NCBI RefSeq assembly: GCF_017115045.1
Contig: NZ_JABXKK010000022.1
Coordinates: forward strand, 1 to 48,001
Direction of reading: 5' to 3'
DNA from: Nostoc sp. NMS8
GTDB lineage: Bacteria > Cyanobacteriota > Cyanobacteriia > Cyanobacteriales > Nostocaceae
DNA length: 48,001 nt
Shown: piece after piece, positions 26,951 through 36,556 of the stretch
Position numbering within the stretch: the first letter of the stretch is position 1
Layout: every line of letters begins with the position of its first letter
The notes under the pieces: generated by a model
What the model saw: the letters and a program-made list of their open reading frames with translations, nothing else
Database searches by the model: none
What the model was told of the DNA's origin: nothing
Made by a program: the position numbers and the translations under genes

Positions 26951-27075
26951 ATTAGGGATTGGGTATCGGGAATTGAGTATCGGGAATTGAGTATTGGAAA
27001 GAATTCATTCCCCATTCTCTAGTCCCCAGTTCCCAGTCCCCAGTTCCCAGTCCCCATTACCCCTTATCCCCAGTC
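26951..27075. repeat. Short tandem repeats (GGGAATTGAGTATC and CCCAGTT)
   Basis: Two repeat blocks lie side by side: about three units around GGGAATTGAGTATC (26951-26998) and then CCCAGTTCCCAGTC units (about 27017-27058). They occupy most of the gap between the peptidase and DUF2256 genes. Confidence 0.7.
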
Positions 27076-27078
27076 CCT

Positions 27079-27234
27079 TTAAGTTTGCGCTTCAGAACGG
27101 CGACGACGACAACGTTCTGAGCAGTATTTCACATCCTCCCAGCAATCTTGCCACTTTTTACGCCATGTGAAAGGACGTTGACATACCGGACAGATTTTTG
27201 TGGGTAGGTCAGATTTAGAACGAACACGTCCCAT
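27079..27234 (-). CDS. DUF2256-type small cysteine-rich protein
   Basis: A 51-residue gene. The protein begins [20 protein letters not shown], then a tryptophan-rich stretch [17 protein letters not shown], and ends [13 protein letters not shown]. The CPVC pair with the later CSERC pair gives a compact four-cysteine zinc-ribbon-like site. This matches the DUF2256 family of tiny proteins, often found beside photolyase/cryptochrome genes, whose function is not established. No photolyase gene is nearby. The start is ATG at 27234. The gene lies about 170 bases upstream of the peptidase gene on the same strand, with the repeat blocks between. Confidence 0.88.
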   Translation of the reverse strand: MGRVRSKSDLPTKICPVCQRPFTWRKKWQDCWEDVKYCSERCRRRRSEAQT

Positions 27235-27656
27235 ATAAATACTGTGTAGATGAGAATTTCATTTCTGAAGGAGATGGAAGATAATTATAACCAGTTTGCT
27301 ACGAAGGGTGGATACTTTTGGCGAATAAATGTGTTGTCAATCTCTCCTTGGACTTATTCCTGAGTCACCTATCTGAAAGGATGGGACTTTAAGCAGTGGG
27401 GAAAGAGCGATCATCAAAGCCTTTGGGCAGCGATCGCTGTTTAAGTTATCTGTGAGGGCAAATCCACGAGGTTACTTGTTTGCACTCAGCAATCTAGTTC
27501 AATAATGTTTGTCTGTGTGATCACGCAATTTAGCTGATCTGCACTAGCAATCTGAAACCTTTACAAATAAGGTATTTTGAGCAAATCAGTAAATTTCCAG
27601 AACTTAATTTTTTCTTAACTCAAGCTTATTTACAGACACTTTTTTTGAAAAAAGTA
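27235..27656. other. Intergenic region
   Basis: About 420 bases between the GAF protein and the DUF2256 gene. One HIP1 site lies at about 27429. I see no open frame with coding character and no RNA gene. Confidence 0.5.
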
Positions 27657-30578
27657 CTAAGAATCATTACCAGCTAACGGCAACAGCAAGCGACTGACTA
27701 CCCGATTATCTGGTAATTGATAAAAATTCAACTCTCCTCCTAATTCCTGTATGAGGTTTTGGCAGATGACTAGATGCAAAGCTGGTGGTTGATCGAGGTT
27801 GGAGGGAGCGAGTATATCTTTTGGTGTATTATCATGTAGTTCCGTGAGTAACTGTGGTTCGATCGCACCGTTATATGTGATCGACAGTTCTAGGGATGTC
27901 TGACGATCAGCCCCTCCAGTTGTAGAAGAATGCTTTGTATCTGAAGGTTTTGACGCATCTAAACGGCGACACCAAATATCAATTCTGCCGCCGATTTGAG
28001 AACGGTTACAGGCAGTAACCAATAATTCATGGATAACTAATTCAATTTTGACAATATCACCAGCGATCGCCATTGCAGATTGAGTGCTGGAGGTAGGAAC
28101 TCCTCTGACTAATGAAGAATTTTTGGGCGATTCTTGCTCGTCAATTGATTGTCCCAAGCCATGTACGCCAATCCACAGCTTTTGTTGTTTAAGTAAATTG
28201 TCGATGCGTTCGAGCGATCGCTTCAGTAAACTGGCTATGGACATAGTTTCCCAACTTATATGTAGCTGCCAGTTCTCAAGTTTTAGCATTCCACTCATAG
28301 AGGTGGCTGTGTGGTCTAACTGCCGCAGCAATAGCTGGTAGCGCATCTGAGTTAGTTCATTAGCAGGAATGCCCAAATCATGTATTTGCTTCAGGGAGTG
28401 GGCTGTTATTCTTTGAATTTCTTCTAGGCGACGATGTTTGTACCAATTAAGTTGTCGTAATTCTTCTGTTTTAGATTCTAAAAGTCGAGTAATTTGCTTT
28501 TCACGACGCCACCAGGCTAATTGAGAAATCAGAGTTGCTGTTGCACTGAGGTTTTGTTCTGACCAGCGACGCTCTTGATAGTCTACTAACAAAACTACAC
28601 CAGTGATTTCATAATCAGCAGTTGTACGTAATGCCATCACAAAAATTTGACTTTTTTCTGGAACATTCAACCATTTCCGGGTTTCCGGGGGTAAATTATT
28701 CGCCTTCAAAGTCAGGTAATTCTCTGTAGCAAGTGCCCACTGAATTAAGGCTTCAGACTGGATCAGAATAGATGCCTCAGAAAAAATCCCAAAATGGCTA
28801 TTGTCAACCACTCCAGGGATAATTTCTGCCCAACTTTGACCAGGTGCCCAGGATAGCATTATCGCTAGAGGACAACTCAAAATTGATGCTATTTGTTCGA
28901 GTGCTGCACGTTCTAAATGCTTTTTTTCGACCTCGATGCTGTTCTGAGATTGTGTCAGGATGCGTAAGCATTGCTCAAAAGCCTGGGAAGTTTTTTGCTG
29001 TTGGGTGGTGCGGTTATGTAATTGCCACTGACGAACAATTACTCCAATCTGTTGACTGACGACCCACAGCAATTCTTTTTCCAGAGTTGTCCAAGAACGA
29101 TGAGTTTCTTGAGTGATGATCAAAAGAGGTGCTGGTATTTGACCGTGAGTGCATTTACAAATAAGTAGTGATCGCACACCATTTTCTAACAATGAGGGTC
29201 GCCAGTTAAAAAAGCGTAAATCTTCATCTAAGTTTTCAATTTCTACCGCTTGAGTTGAACGTTGCAAAAGTTGCCCATCTAATTCTTTAAGGGTATTGAG
29301 GGTAAATGTCAACGGTCGGCGATTATGGGGCTGGCTTTGATAAATAAATTGATAATTATTTTGCTCAGAGTCATACTGCAACAGCAAAAAGCGGGTGGCA
29401 GTTAGTCGAGCTAAAACTCTTTTAGCACAACTTTGTAAAGTTTCCTGGAGGTCATTGTCGCTATAAATACCTTGGGCAACTTGTCCAGTCAGCTGGGCGT
29501 CTTCTTGAATCTGTTTGATCGTGCCTTCCATGTTTTCAGTAGGTGCAACGAGGGAAATTAAACCAGCAACACCCTGGACGAAATTTCTGTCTGTGTCCGT
29601 CCAGATGCGAGGTTCATTGCTTTCTACCGCCAGAAAACCGACTAAATTCTTTTGCCAAATAATTGGAGCTGCCAAAAGCGATCGCACCTTCAATCGTTGC
29701 AGCAATTTTGCCGTCAAATGGCTCTTTAAGGAACTGCGGGCATCACCAATGGAGACAATTTGGTTAACTGCCAAAGCATAATAAAAGTCGCTCAACTCCT
29801 GTACAGTAATTCCTGCTGATTGCTGAGTGCTAGAATTGCGATCGATTTTAACCAGCTGATTGCTCATCCGACACCAAAAGTAGCGCCCTTCCCGCTCAAA
29901 CCAATAAACATTTGTCCGGCTGGGGGAGACAAATTTATGAGTTGCTTGTACTGCTGCTTCAAGTCTTTGATTCAGGTTGCTGAGGGTGCGTAAATTTTCT
30001 AGCAGTTCTAATAATGGCTCGTCGCTTCGCGTGGTTTGCTTTTGCTGCTTATGCATTTCATTTTGATAAAGCACTGCCCCCAGTTCACCTAAAACCATCA
30101 TCAAACGTGCTTTTGTTTCTCCTGTCAGCAAGTAGCCCCAACGTTCTGAACCCAATAACACCAAGCCTAAGCAACGGTCTTTATAGCGAATTGGTAAAAT
30201 GACCGTTCCCTGGATGTGGAGTTTTTCGGCAACTTTGTGCCATTCGGTGGCGCGGATTTCTGTTTGTAAATCAGCTACGCCCAAAGGATGCTGTTCAATT
30301 ACTACTTGCTCTAATAAATCCCCAGGACTGAGAACAACCCTTTGCCGTAAAAAGCTCTGATCGCGATCGGGTGTGATGCCCCCTTGGCCAAATAATATGT
30401 GATTCAGGCGATCGTAAAGAGCAATCCAAATCAGTTTGTAGTCAAACTCTTCCTTGAGATAAGAAATAGTAGTTTCAATCAGAACGTCAACATCATCTTC
30501 TTCTCTGAGGCTCTGGAGGACGCGCCCCAAAGAAAGGATTTGCTGTTCGGCGGCTATAGGTTTTTGCGGCTGCCCCAT
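27657..30578 (-). CDS. Multi-GAF sensor protein with degenerate kinase-like C-terminus
   Basis: The 973-residue cytoplasmic protein contains several GAF-type regions: one near the N-terminus (about 30-190), one at about 200-350 (VRSLLAAPIIWQKNLVGFLAVES), one at about 365-520, and a further GAF-like region at about 545-690. A helical segment (about 700-770) sits where a histidine-kinase dimerisation domain would be. It has no HExxxPL phosphoacceptor motif. The last 200 residues resemble a HATPase fold (ELLVTACN, then GGRIDIWCRR), but DTGIGI and GSGLGL ATP-lid motifs are absent. It is therefore probably not an active kinase; it may sense a ligand and signal by protein contact. It starts 110 bases from the DUF6888-like remnant, divergently. 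Confidence 0.75.
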   Translation of the reverse strand: MGQPQKPIAAEQQILSLGRVLQSLREEDDVDVLIETTISYLKEEFDYKLIWIALYDRLNHILFGQGGITPDRDQSFLRQRVVLSPGDLLEQVVIEQHPLGVADLQTEIRATEWHKVAEKLHIQGTVILPIRYKDRCLGLVLLGSERWGYLLTGETKARLMMVLGELGAVLYQNEMHKQQKQTTRSDEPLLELLENLRTLSNLNQRLEAAVQATHKFVSPSRTNVYWFEREGRYFWCRMSNQLVKIDRNSSTQQSAGITVQELSDFYYALAVNQIVSIGDARSSLKSHLTAKLLQRLKVRSLLAAPIIWQKNLVGFLAVESNEPRIWTDTDRNFVQGVAGLISLVAPTENMEGTIKQIQEDAQLTGQVAQGIYSDNDLQETLQSCAKRVLARLTATRFLLLQYDSEQNNYQFIYQSQPHNRRPLTFTLNTLKELDGQLLQRSTQAVEIENLDEDLRFFNWRPSLLENGVRSLLICKCTHGQIPAPLLIITQETHRSWTTLEKELLWVVSQQIGVIVRQWQLHNRTTQQQKTSQAFEQCLRILTQSQNSIEVEKKHLERAALEQIASILSCPLAIMLSWAPGQSWAEIIPGVVDNSHFGIFSEASILIQSEALIQWALATENYLTLKANNLPPETRKWLNVPEKSQIFVMALRTTADYEITGVVLLVDYQERRWSEQNLSATATLISQLAWWRREKQITRLLESKTEELRQLNWYKHRRLEEIQRITAHSLKQIHDLGIPANELTQMRYQLLLRQLDHTATSMSGMLKLENWQLHISWETMSIASLLKRSLERIDNLLKQQKLWIGVHGLGQSIDEQESPKNSSLVRGVPTSSTQSAMAIAGDIVKIELVIHELLVTACNRSQIGGRIDIWCRRLDASKPSDTKHSSTTGGADRQTSLELSITYNGAIEPQLLTELHDNTPKDILAPSNLDQPPALHLVICQNLIQELGGELNFYQLPDNRVVSRLLLPLAGNDS

Positions 30579-30688
30579 CTGATTTATTGGTTAACATAAC
30601 TTGTAATATATAAGATGCCCAAAAAAGCACCCTGAGTAATATTGCCACAAGTGTTTAATATTGAACCTGAACAGCTTAATAGAGGGTT

Positions 30689-30874
30689 ATGTACCCACCA
30701 GTACCGACAGCAAAACAAACCTTTGAATTTTTCTTAATTTGCGTCAGATTAAGTAATGTACTTCTGCCAATTAATGCAGTCAGACTAGATGAGAGAACCA
30801 ACCAAATCTATGTCTTGGCTGGCGAGGAGATAGAAGTGCTGATTTAGCCAAACGGGAAAGTGAGGCTTTTATGA
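30689..30874 (+). pseudogene. DUF6888-like small gene with premature stop
   Basis: The reading frame opens at ATG (30689) and encodes VPTAKQTFEFFLICVRLSN, then INAVRLDERTNQIYVLAGEE, a pattern seen in small cyanobacterial DUF6888 proteins. An in-frame TAG at 30845-30847 interrupts it, but the frame continues with PNGKVRLL to a TGA at 30872 that overlaps the ATG of the next remnant (ATGA). A single C-to-T change (CAG to TAG) would explain the break. The family name is recalled from pattern, not searched. Confidence 0.65.
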
Positions 30875-31016
30875 CTGATATCAATCTTGCCGCAATGAGC
30901 AGAGAGCAATTGAGAGACTACAAGATGAACCTGGCATTGAAATCACTTCAATCGATCAATTTGAGCAACTAGTACGCGAGAAAATTAGACAATCTCAACC
31001 AGATGATCTGCAATAG
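30871..31016 (+). pseudogene. DUF6887-like small gene, internal deletion and frameshift
   Basis: It starts MTDINLAAMSREQLRDY, the usual opening of small DUF6887 proteins that are encoded just after DUF6888 genes. After that the original frame soon ends (30970-30972). A different frame carries LQDEPGIEITSIDQFEQLVR and a further 12 residues to a TAG at 31014-31016, a plausible C-terminus of the same protein. The expected middle segment is missing. The pair as a whole looks decayed. pyrD begins 18 bases later. Confidence 0.65.
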
Positions 31017-31034
31017 CTCCAAAAATAACAGTTA

Positions 31035-32177
31035 ATGGATATTTATAAATTTGCCATTCGTCCGCTTTTCTTCAATGTGGTAAAAACCGATGCGGAGTGG
31101 TTACACCAGCAGACGATTCGCAGTTTTAGCTGGCTATCGCAAAGGAATATTAGCCCTCCTGCTAGTTGGGTAAACCGCCGCTTACAAAAATCCCTGTGCT
31201 TGTACGATTCACGTTTAGAACAAAATTTGTTTGGGCTAAATTTCCCAAATCCCGTAGGTTTAGCAGCCGGCTTTGACAAGAATGGAGTTGCTGCTGGCAT
31301 TTGGTCTAACCTGGGTTTTGGCTTTGCAGAATTAGGAACTGTAACTTTTCACGCACAGCCAGGAAATCCGCGTCCTCGTTTGTTTCGCTTGCCGTTAGAT
31401 AAAGCTGCTCTCAATCGAATGGGCTTTAATAACGGTGGTGCAGCAGTGATGGCAGCACGATTAGCACAGGAAAAACAGGAGTTAACCCACTCAATACCCA
31501 TAGGGATAAATTTGGGTAAATCGAAGGTAACTCTCCTAGAAGCAGCCGCACAGGATTATCTCGATAGTTTTCGTTTACTCAAGGATTTGGGAGACTATTT
31601 TGTTGTTAATGTTTCTTCTCCCAATACACCGGGGTTACGATCGCTCCAAGATGCTTCTATGCTCGGTGCCATCTTGAATTTATTACAACAAGAGAATACT
31701 ACACAAAAACCAATTTTTGTCAAGATAGCACCAGATTTATCATGGGAAGCGATCGCTGACATTATAACTCTTGCTAAAACCTACCAACTGGCAGGAATTA
31801 TCGCCACTAACACCACCATCAGCCGTGATGGACTGAAAACTCAGGTAATTGACCAAACAGGCAAATCACCCCAGGATGAAGCAGGCGGAATTAGTGGTGA
31901 ACCATTGCGCGATCGCTCCACTGAGGTAATTCGTTTTATTTGGCAGCAAACCCAAGGACAAATCCCGATTATTGGTGTTGGTGGTATTTTTTCCTCAGAG
32001 GATGCTTGGGAAAAAATTACTGCTGGTGCTAGCTTAATCCAGGTTTATACAGGCTGGATTTACGAAGGCCCACTGATGGTACGCCGTATTCTAGCTGGTT
32101 TACTTTCCAAACTAGAACAAAGCGGATTAAATTCCATTAACCAAGCTGTGGGTTTAGAATTCAAAAATCAAAAATAA
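31035..32177 (+). CDS. pyrD: Dihydroorotate dehydrogenase (quinone), class 2
   Basis: The fourth step of pyrimidine synthesis: dihydroorotate is oxidised to orotate, with FMN passing electrons to membrane quinone. The 380-residue length and the N-terminal amphipathic helix region (about 1-40, [12 protein letters not shown]...EWLHQQTI) mark the membrane-associated class 2 enzyme. Motifs are [40 protein letters not shown] (catalytic Ser of class 2), [11 protein letters not shown] and [17 protein letters not shown], which holds the FMN phosphate. No defect is visible. The start ATG is preceded by the DUF6887 remnant, 18 bases upstream; expression probably depends on a promoter before that remnant pair. 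Confidence 0.95.
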   Translation: MDIYKFAIRPLFFNVVKTDAEWLHQQTIRSFSWLSQRNISPPASWVNRRLQKSLCLYDSRLEQNLFGLNFPNPVGLAAGFDKNGVAAGIWSNLGFGFAELGTVTFHAQPGNPRPRLFRLPLDKAALNRMGFNNGGAAVMAARLAQEKQELTHSIPIGINLGKSKVTLLEAAAQDYLDSFRLLKDLGDYFVVNVSSPNTPGLRSLQDASMLGAILNLLQQENTTQKPIFVKIAPDLSWEAIADIITLAKTYQLAGIIATNTTISRDGLKTQVIDQTGKSPQDEAGGISGEPLRDRSTEVIRFIWQQTQGQIPIIGVGGIFSSEDAWEKITAGASLIQVYTGWIYEGPLMVRRILAGLLSKLEQSGLNSINQAVGLEFKNQK

Positions 32178-32220
32178 TTAATATTTTTGGTGTTGCTGAA
32201 TCGAGGGATGAATTTGGATG

Positions 32221-32247
32221 TAGAGACGTTGCATTGCAACGTCTCTA
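32221..32247. repeat. Palindromic repeat (TAGAGACGTTGCA arms)
   Basis: Two 13-base arms, exact complements around one unpaired base, lie between the convergent pyrD and membrane-protein genes. It belongs to the same GTAGAGAC-ended family as copies at 20518 and 22873 and may help terminate both transcripts. Confidence 0.8.
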
Positions 32248-32314
32248 GAAGGATTTTGAAATAACGCAAAATTATTTTTCATACCGCACTCAGCAACGCC
32301 ATATTTTTGAATTA

Positions 32315-33037
32315 TTATCCTTCTTCTTCCAGTGGAAAGAATTCTTTAGTTTTTTCCGAGTATGACCAGGCAATGCCATCAGGGTCTTTGCTACGACTCC
32401 ACTCAGGAAACTCTGGATCGTTTCGCCGTTTATAAACTGTGCTGGAATAGACATTTAGCCGTTTAGCAAGTTCAGATTGGATGAGAGAGCCAAAAATTAA
32501 TTGTTTTTCTAGCGATCGTTGAGCTTCCTTATGTGTTTGCTGTGGGAGTGATTCGGTTTCTGGTTCTTCTTGTGGGGTTGGTGGTGGTGCTAAAAGCGAT
32601 CGCGCAGTTTTAGTAACCGTTTGAGCCGGAAGTTCTTTAACAGGCTCACTACTGTCAAGAATATTGCCGAGAATACTGGCAGTTATAAAGTAATAAGATT
32701 GCCCCGACTCTTCGGAGTTCACTATACTGGCACCAAATTCCGAGGCTTTACCATCCAAGTAGCGTTTTGCCGTTGTTCCGGGAAAATTCCCCTTAATTGC
32801 CAAGTCCATTGGCGTAAGTCTGCCTTGATTTTCGCGAACTAATTGATGAAAAATTGGGTTAACTCGTACAGTCCACTGTTGCCATTGATATTCCTGCCAA
32901 AGCTTGAAGGCAATTGCCAGCACAATTAGCGCTAGTAAAATTCTCCAAGTGGCAACTAGGAAAATAATCAAAAACGATATGGGCAAAAGTAGAACGAGAA
33001 AAGCCTTGCCGTTATCTTCTATGGGTTTCTCACTCAT
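32315..33037 (-). CDS. Membrane-anchored protein of unknown function
   Basis: From the start I prefer (MSEKPIEDNGKAF) the protein is about 240 residues. Two closely spaced apolar segments come first (LVLLLPISFLIIFLVATWRILLALIVLAIAF in two halves, about residues 11-42 together), then a cytoplasmic-looking part. Its middle has RLTPMDLAIKGNFPGTTAKRYLDGKASEFG, reminiscent of a winged-helix or helix-turn-helix unit. After a Pro/Glu-rich linker the end contains LIQSELAKRLNVYSSTVYKRR, a second helix-turn-helix-like motif. I do not recognise the family. The frame extends upstream to a TTG at 33142, but those residues are less likely to be coding. It could be a membrane-tethered DNA-binding or assembly protein. 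Confidence 0.7.
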   Translation of the reverse strand: MSEKPIEDNGKAFLVLLLPISFLIIFLVATWRILLALIVLAIAFKLWQEYQWQQWTVRVNPIFHQLVRENQGRLTPMDLAIKGNFPGTTAKRYLDGKASEFGASIVNSEESGQSYYFITASILGNILDSSEPVKELPAQTVTKTARSLLAPPPTPQEEPETESLPQQTHKEAQRSLEKQLIFGSLIQSELAKRLNVYSSTVYKRRNDPEFPEWSRSKDPDGIAWSYSEKTKEFFPLEEEG

Positions 33038-33301
33038 GCCGATTTTTGCCAAGTGAATTTTGGGAAATAATATTATTATATTGGCAAAAATTGAGACACT
33101 TTTTTGTATCTTTTGGCAAAGTTGCGGCAAATGTGTCGGCAAAACCTTTATTCGGCATGTGTTATAAGCTTATTACCTTTCTGCTTATCTAAGTATTGGT
33201 CTGCGATGCCTACGGCGGTAAACTACGCACTAAAGTTTTTTCCCGGAGAAAATTAGAGGGTTTTAACTCATCCCCTTGCCTTGAAGCCGGGGGAAATCGA
33301 A

Positions 33302-33345
33302 GTCATTAGTAATTAGCACCAATGACTAATGACTAATGACTAATT
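33302..33345. repeat. Short tandem repeat (ATGACTA)
   Basis: Three or four ATGACTA units precede, and just touch, the 3' end of the LptD-like gene. Same unit as near hisC and at 45415. Confidence 0.7.
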
Positions 33346-36243
33346 ACCCTGTTCTACACCGTTCACTACTGGCTTAACTTCCGAAAAAGGATCAGTGCCG
33401 CCACCCCAGTTAAAATCGCTAATTCTGACGCTGAAGCCGCCTAACTCCAGTACGGGATTGTAACGCAAGGTGATGCCATAGGTACGACGGCTATATTCCA
33501 AAATGTAGTCGGTACTAGATTCTCTACCAGTATCCAAGTTCACAGATGTTTGAAAGCCTAAGCGAAAAGGGCCGTAGATTTGTTGTGATATTCCAGCGGT
33601 TAAAACTTTATTATCAACGGAGCGATCAAACAAAAAAGGTGATAATCCGTTATTTAAGCCTTGAGAAAAACTGATATTAAAGGCGGTATAGTCTAAGAAA
33701 GGTCGAGAAAAATGACCAATTTGCCCTTGTAAGCCGATTGTACCTGTTAAGGTGCTTTGATTATCACCATTGCTGTAATAACTGCTAGTGCCTGTAAGTC
33801 CACCGATCGCTAGTAAGTAAGGAACTACAGGGTTAGCTGTGTATCGTAATCCCTCGGTGGCAGTGGGTGGTAATGGTTTTCCCTGCCATAGCAATATCCC
33901 AGTACTGAGGGCAACGCTACCTTGTAAACGACCTAGTGAGATGCGATCGTTTTCGCGCACTGGTTGTAGTAAGTCTTGGCGATCGGTGTTGGCATCAATA
34001 TACTGGGCACTTGCCTGATAGCTGAGGTTAATACCACTTTTTCCTAAAGGAATCACAGGAGAGGTAATAATGCCGCCAAAACTGCTCTGGACAGTTTGAA
34101 AACCCAAAGTACCGTTGTAGAGGCGATCGCGATAGTTATATTGCACATTCAATGTGTGGGGAAGAGAAGTGCCTATTGTCTGGCGCAATCCCAAATTCAC
34201 CCGCAAATTGTCTTCCACGTTGTCCAAGTTAAAACTAGTTAACTCCCCAGTTCCCTGAACTACCGTCCGTGGACTCAAAACAGAATTTATCTTGGTCTTC
34301 ACAGCAAACAGTGAGCTTAAGTCACTAGTGCCATCTTGCACGGCTCTCTGTACTAATAACTGGGGCGTAATTGTCCAGGTAGTATTGTCTGTAGCGATCA
34401 CTGGAAAGCCACGCTCAATATACAAACCACCCCGCTTATCTCCATCATAGCCAGGGGAGACTATTGCAGGTGAAACATCCCGCTCGCGGCGGTCAATAGT
34501 CTGCTCATCCACCGGAATTGGTAAGGAGATTCTTTGATCCAATACCAAACGCTGCTTCTGCGTCCTGATGCGGTCTACTAAAGGTGTCTCTCGCGTCAGA
34601 GTTACTTTATCTGCGCGTAATTCTAGTTCTGGCGGCGAAAAAGGATCGTTAGTGATGCGGACATCTCTTGCTTGCCAGCCTTGCGGATAAAAGTCAATGT
34701 GTTCAGCTTCAAACCTAAGCCGATTGACTACACCTCCTGTTTTCGGTGGCGTTAGATTACTAGCATCTGCCTGACCACCAAATGACACATCAATTCCTCC
34801 AGGGCTGCTGACACCGGAAATCGGCTGATTGGCTCTAATGCGAGCGCTTGGCGGACGTTTTGGGACTCCACCAGCACTTACATCGGTGGGTAAGAAAGCA
34901 AAATCTGTTTGGGTTGAGGGTACGTAAATTTCGCCTCTACCATTTTCCAGTTCCCCACTATCTTGAACAAAGTTATAGGTAAAGCGTTGTCCTCGCAGTA
35001 CTTGATCGCCCCGTGTTAAAGTGACGTTACCTTCCCCCGCAGCGATCAAGTTGTCCAAACTGACTTGCAAGCGATCGGCATCCACCACCGCCCCATCAAA
35101 TCGCACAACTACATTACCAACAGCTGTAATAATTCGCTGTTTCTCGTTATACTCTTGCCGATCTGAAGTCACTTCTACAATTCTCGGCCCTGCTGGCCGT
35201 GTGGTAGCTGGCGCAGTTATTGTACCAGATGGTTGAGCTTGCGGCTGATTAGTCCTATCTACCTGTGGTACTTGGCTTTGTTGTTGGGCTTGAGACTTGA
35301 ATTCGACAGTAATGGGTACTGAGAGTTGGTTTGTAGGCTTACGAGACTTAAATGTTATAAAATTTTGTACTGATTGAGAACTCGGTGCAAGATCAGCAGC
35401 AGATACAGAGATATTGTCTCTTTTTGGAGACTGTTGTGCAGTAATATCACGTTGCTGTTTTTGTTGGCTTAACTTCTCAACTAAAATTTCTGCCTTGGAA
35501 TTGGCTAACTTGTTGCTGTTGGTGACACTTGGGACAATTTGCAGACGGGGTGGAGATTGGGCAATAAAGTGACTGGGAGAAACCTTATAGCTAAAGCTAG
35601 AAGATTCCAAAAAGGTTTGTTTTCCTCCAGCACTAGAGTTTGGATCTAGCGTAGACGCGGAGCGGCTTGTCGTTAGATATCGCTGTCCGACTTTTTGAGA
35701 AGGTTCACTTTTTGCATCTTGCTCAGAAGCCTCTACTGCAACTTTTATTGGCAATGCAGCGGCTTCTCTTTGCATCTCCCGTTTACGCAGCGCTGAAATG
35801 AGAAGAAGTTGCGATCGCTGGATGCCGCCACTCGAACTTGTTTTTGTATCTTCTTGATTTTGGCGATTGGAGGTTGTAACCTTCAGCGTGGGATAACCAA
35901 TTACCTGCGGTTGCCCCAAAAGCCCAGCGGTTCCAAAACCAGTGGATGGGGAACTTTCTGGTGGTAAGGTTTCTGGTGAATGAGATATAGAGGAAGTTTT
36001 GGCAACTACCAAGTCATCCTGAGTTGAGTTGATCGGAATTGGAAATGAAGGATCGCTCTTAGCGTTACCCGCCACTGCCAACTGAGCCAAAACCTTAGGC
36101 TGCTTGGATTTATCTGTTTTTTCGTGTATTCCAGTATCTATACCTGAAAGAAATTTTGTATGACTAGCAGATGAGTCGGAATTTACAGGTTGTAAAGATT
36201 CGAGGATAGGAGGTGGATCGGGTGGCAGAACTGGATGAAGCAT
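33340..36243 (-). CDS. LptD-like outer-membrane LPS-assembly protein (DUF3769)
   Basis: The chain of about 967 residues has a long disordered, Ser/Gln/Pro-rich N-terminal third. An OstA/LptA-like domain follows, with QRIITAVGNVVVRFDGAVVD, ADRLQVSLDN and GEGNVTLTRGDQVLRGQRF. After it comes a long beta-strand-rich region (about the last 400 residues) with many alternating strands, consistent with a barrel. Cyanobacterial proteins of this layout carry the DUF3769 domain and include the Anabaena LptD/Imp homologue, which puts lipopolysaccharide into the outer membrane. I put the start at 36243 (MLHPVLPPDPPP); the open frame reaches 36303. No N-terminal signal peptide is obvious from either start. 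It lies downstream of psbI on the same strand, with a hairpin between them. The function is by family, not proven. Confidence 0.82.
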   Translation of the reverse strand: MLHPVLPPDPPPILESLQPVNSDSSASHTKFLSGIDTGIHEKTDKSKQPKVLAQLAVAGNAKSDPSFPIPINSTQDDLVVAKTSSISHSPETLPPESSPSTGFGTAGLLGQPQVIGYPTLKVTTSNRQNQEDTKTSSSGGIQRSQLLLISALRKREMQREAAALPIKVAVEASEQDAKSEPSQKVGQRYLTTSRSASTLDPNSSAGGKQTFLESSSFSYKVSPSHFIAQSPPRLQIVPSVTNSNKLANSKAEILVEKLSQQKQQRDITAQQSPKRDNISVSAADLAPSSQSVQNFITFKSRKPTNQLSVPITVEFKSQAQQQSQVPQVDRTNQPQAQPSGTITAPATTRPAGPRIVEVTSDRQEYNEKQRIITAVGNVVVRFDGAVVDADRLQVSLDNLIAAGEGNVTLTRGDQVLRGQRFTYNFVQDSGELENGRGEIYVPSTQTDFAFLPTDVSAGGVPKRPPSARIRANQPISGVSSPGGIDVSFGGQADASNLTPPKTGGVVNRLRFEAEHIDFYPQGWQARDVRITNDPFSPPELELRADKVTLTRETPLVDRIRTQKQRLVLDQRISLPIPVDEQTIDRRERDVSPAIVSPGYDGDKRGGLYIERGFPVIATDNTTWTITPQLLVQRAVQDGTSDLSSLFAVKTKINSVLSPRTVVQGTGELTSFNLDNVEDNLRVNLGLRQTIGTSLPHTLNVQYNYRDRLYNGTLGFQTVQSSFGGIITSPVIPLGKSGINLSYQASAQYIDANTDRQDLLQPVRENDRISLGRLQGSVALSTGILLWQGKPLPPTATEGLRYTANPVVPYLLAIGGLTGTSSYYSNGDNQSTLTGTIGLQGQIGHFSRPFLDYTAFNISFSQGLNNGLSPFLFDRSVDNKVLTAGISQQIYGPFRLGFQTSVNLDTGRESSTDYILEYSRRTYGITLRYNPVLELGGFSVRISDFNWGGGTDPFSEVKPVVNGVEQGN

Positions 36244-36355
36244 AAGTGAGCAAAATCGGGCTAACAAACAGCCAAATGTCGGACGGAAGGATAAACTATA
36301 CATTCTGCCTTCCGACTGTCGCCTTCTGCTACTTACAGCAAGCTACCTGGAGGAA

Positions 36356-36386
36356 GAAACTTACTAATTTTCTCTTAGTAAGTTTC
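36356..36386 (-). terminator. Hairpin between psbI and the LptD-like gene
   Basis: GAAACTTACTAA and its exact complement form a 12-bp stem around a 7-base loop. On the minus strand it lies about 55 bases after the psbI stop and upstream of the LptD-like gene. It fits a terminator or attenuator, although the T-run after it is short. Confidence 0.65.
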
Positions 36387-36439
36387 CGTGGCGTTTAGTA
36401 TTTTCCGCCTTCCAAAGTCGCGGATGATTTATCGCCCTT

Positions 36440-36556
36440 TTACTCTAAGTCCCGACGGCCGGGGTTACGAGCGGGATCGTTCGACAAAAATCCGAAGATG
36501 AAGATAGTTACGAAGAAGGCAACAACAATATAAACAGCGATTTTTAAAGTCAGCAT
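36440..36556 (-). CDS. psbI: Photosystem II reaction-centre protein I
   Basis: This 38-residue gene encodes [20 protein letters not shown] followed by [18 protein letters not shown], an almost exact match in pattern to PsbI. PsbI is a single-pass thylakoid protein beside D1 and CP43 that helps assemble and stabilise photosystem II. Residues 4-23 form the membrane helix, and the charged tail is on the stromal side. A good ribosome-binding site (GGAGA) lies about 7 bases before the ATG. The gene stands alone among non-photosynthetic genes, as usual for cyanobacterial psbI. A strong hairpin follows it. Confidence 0.97.

Noticed and set aside
27657..30578. Active histidine kinase
   Set aside because: No H-box and no intact N-, G1- or G2-box in the C-terminal region.
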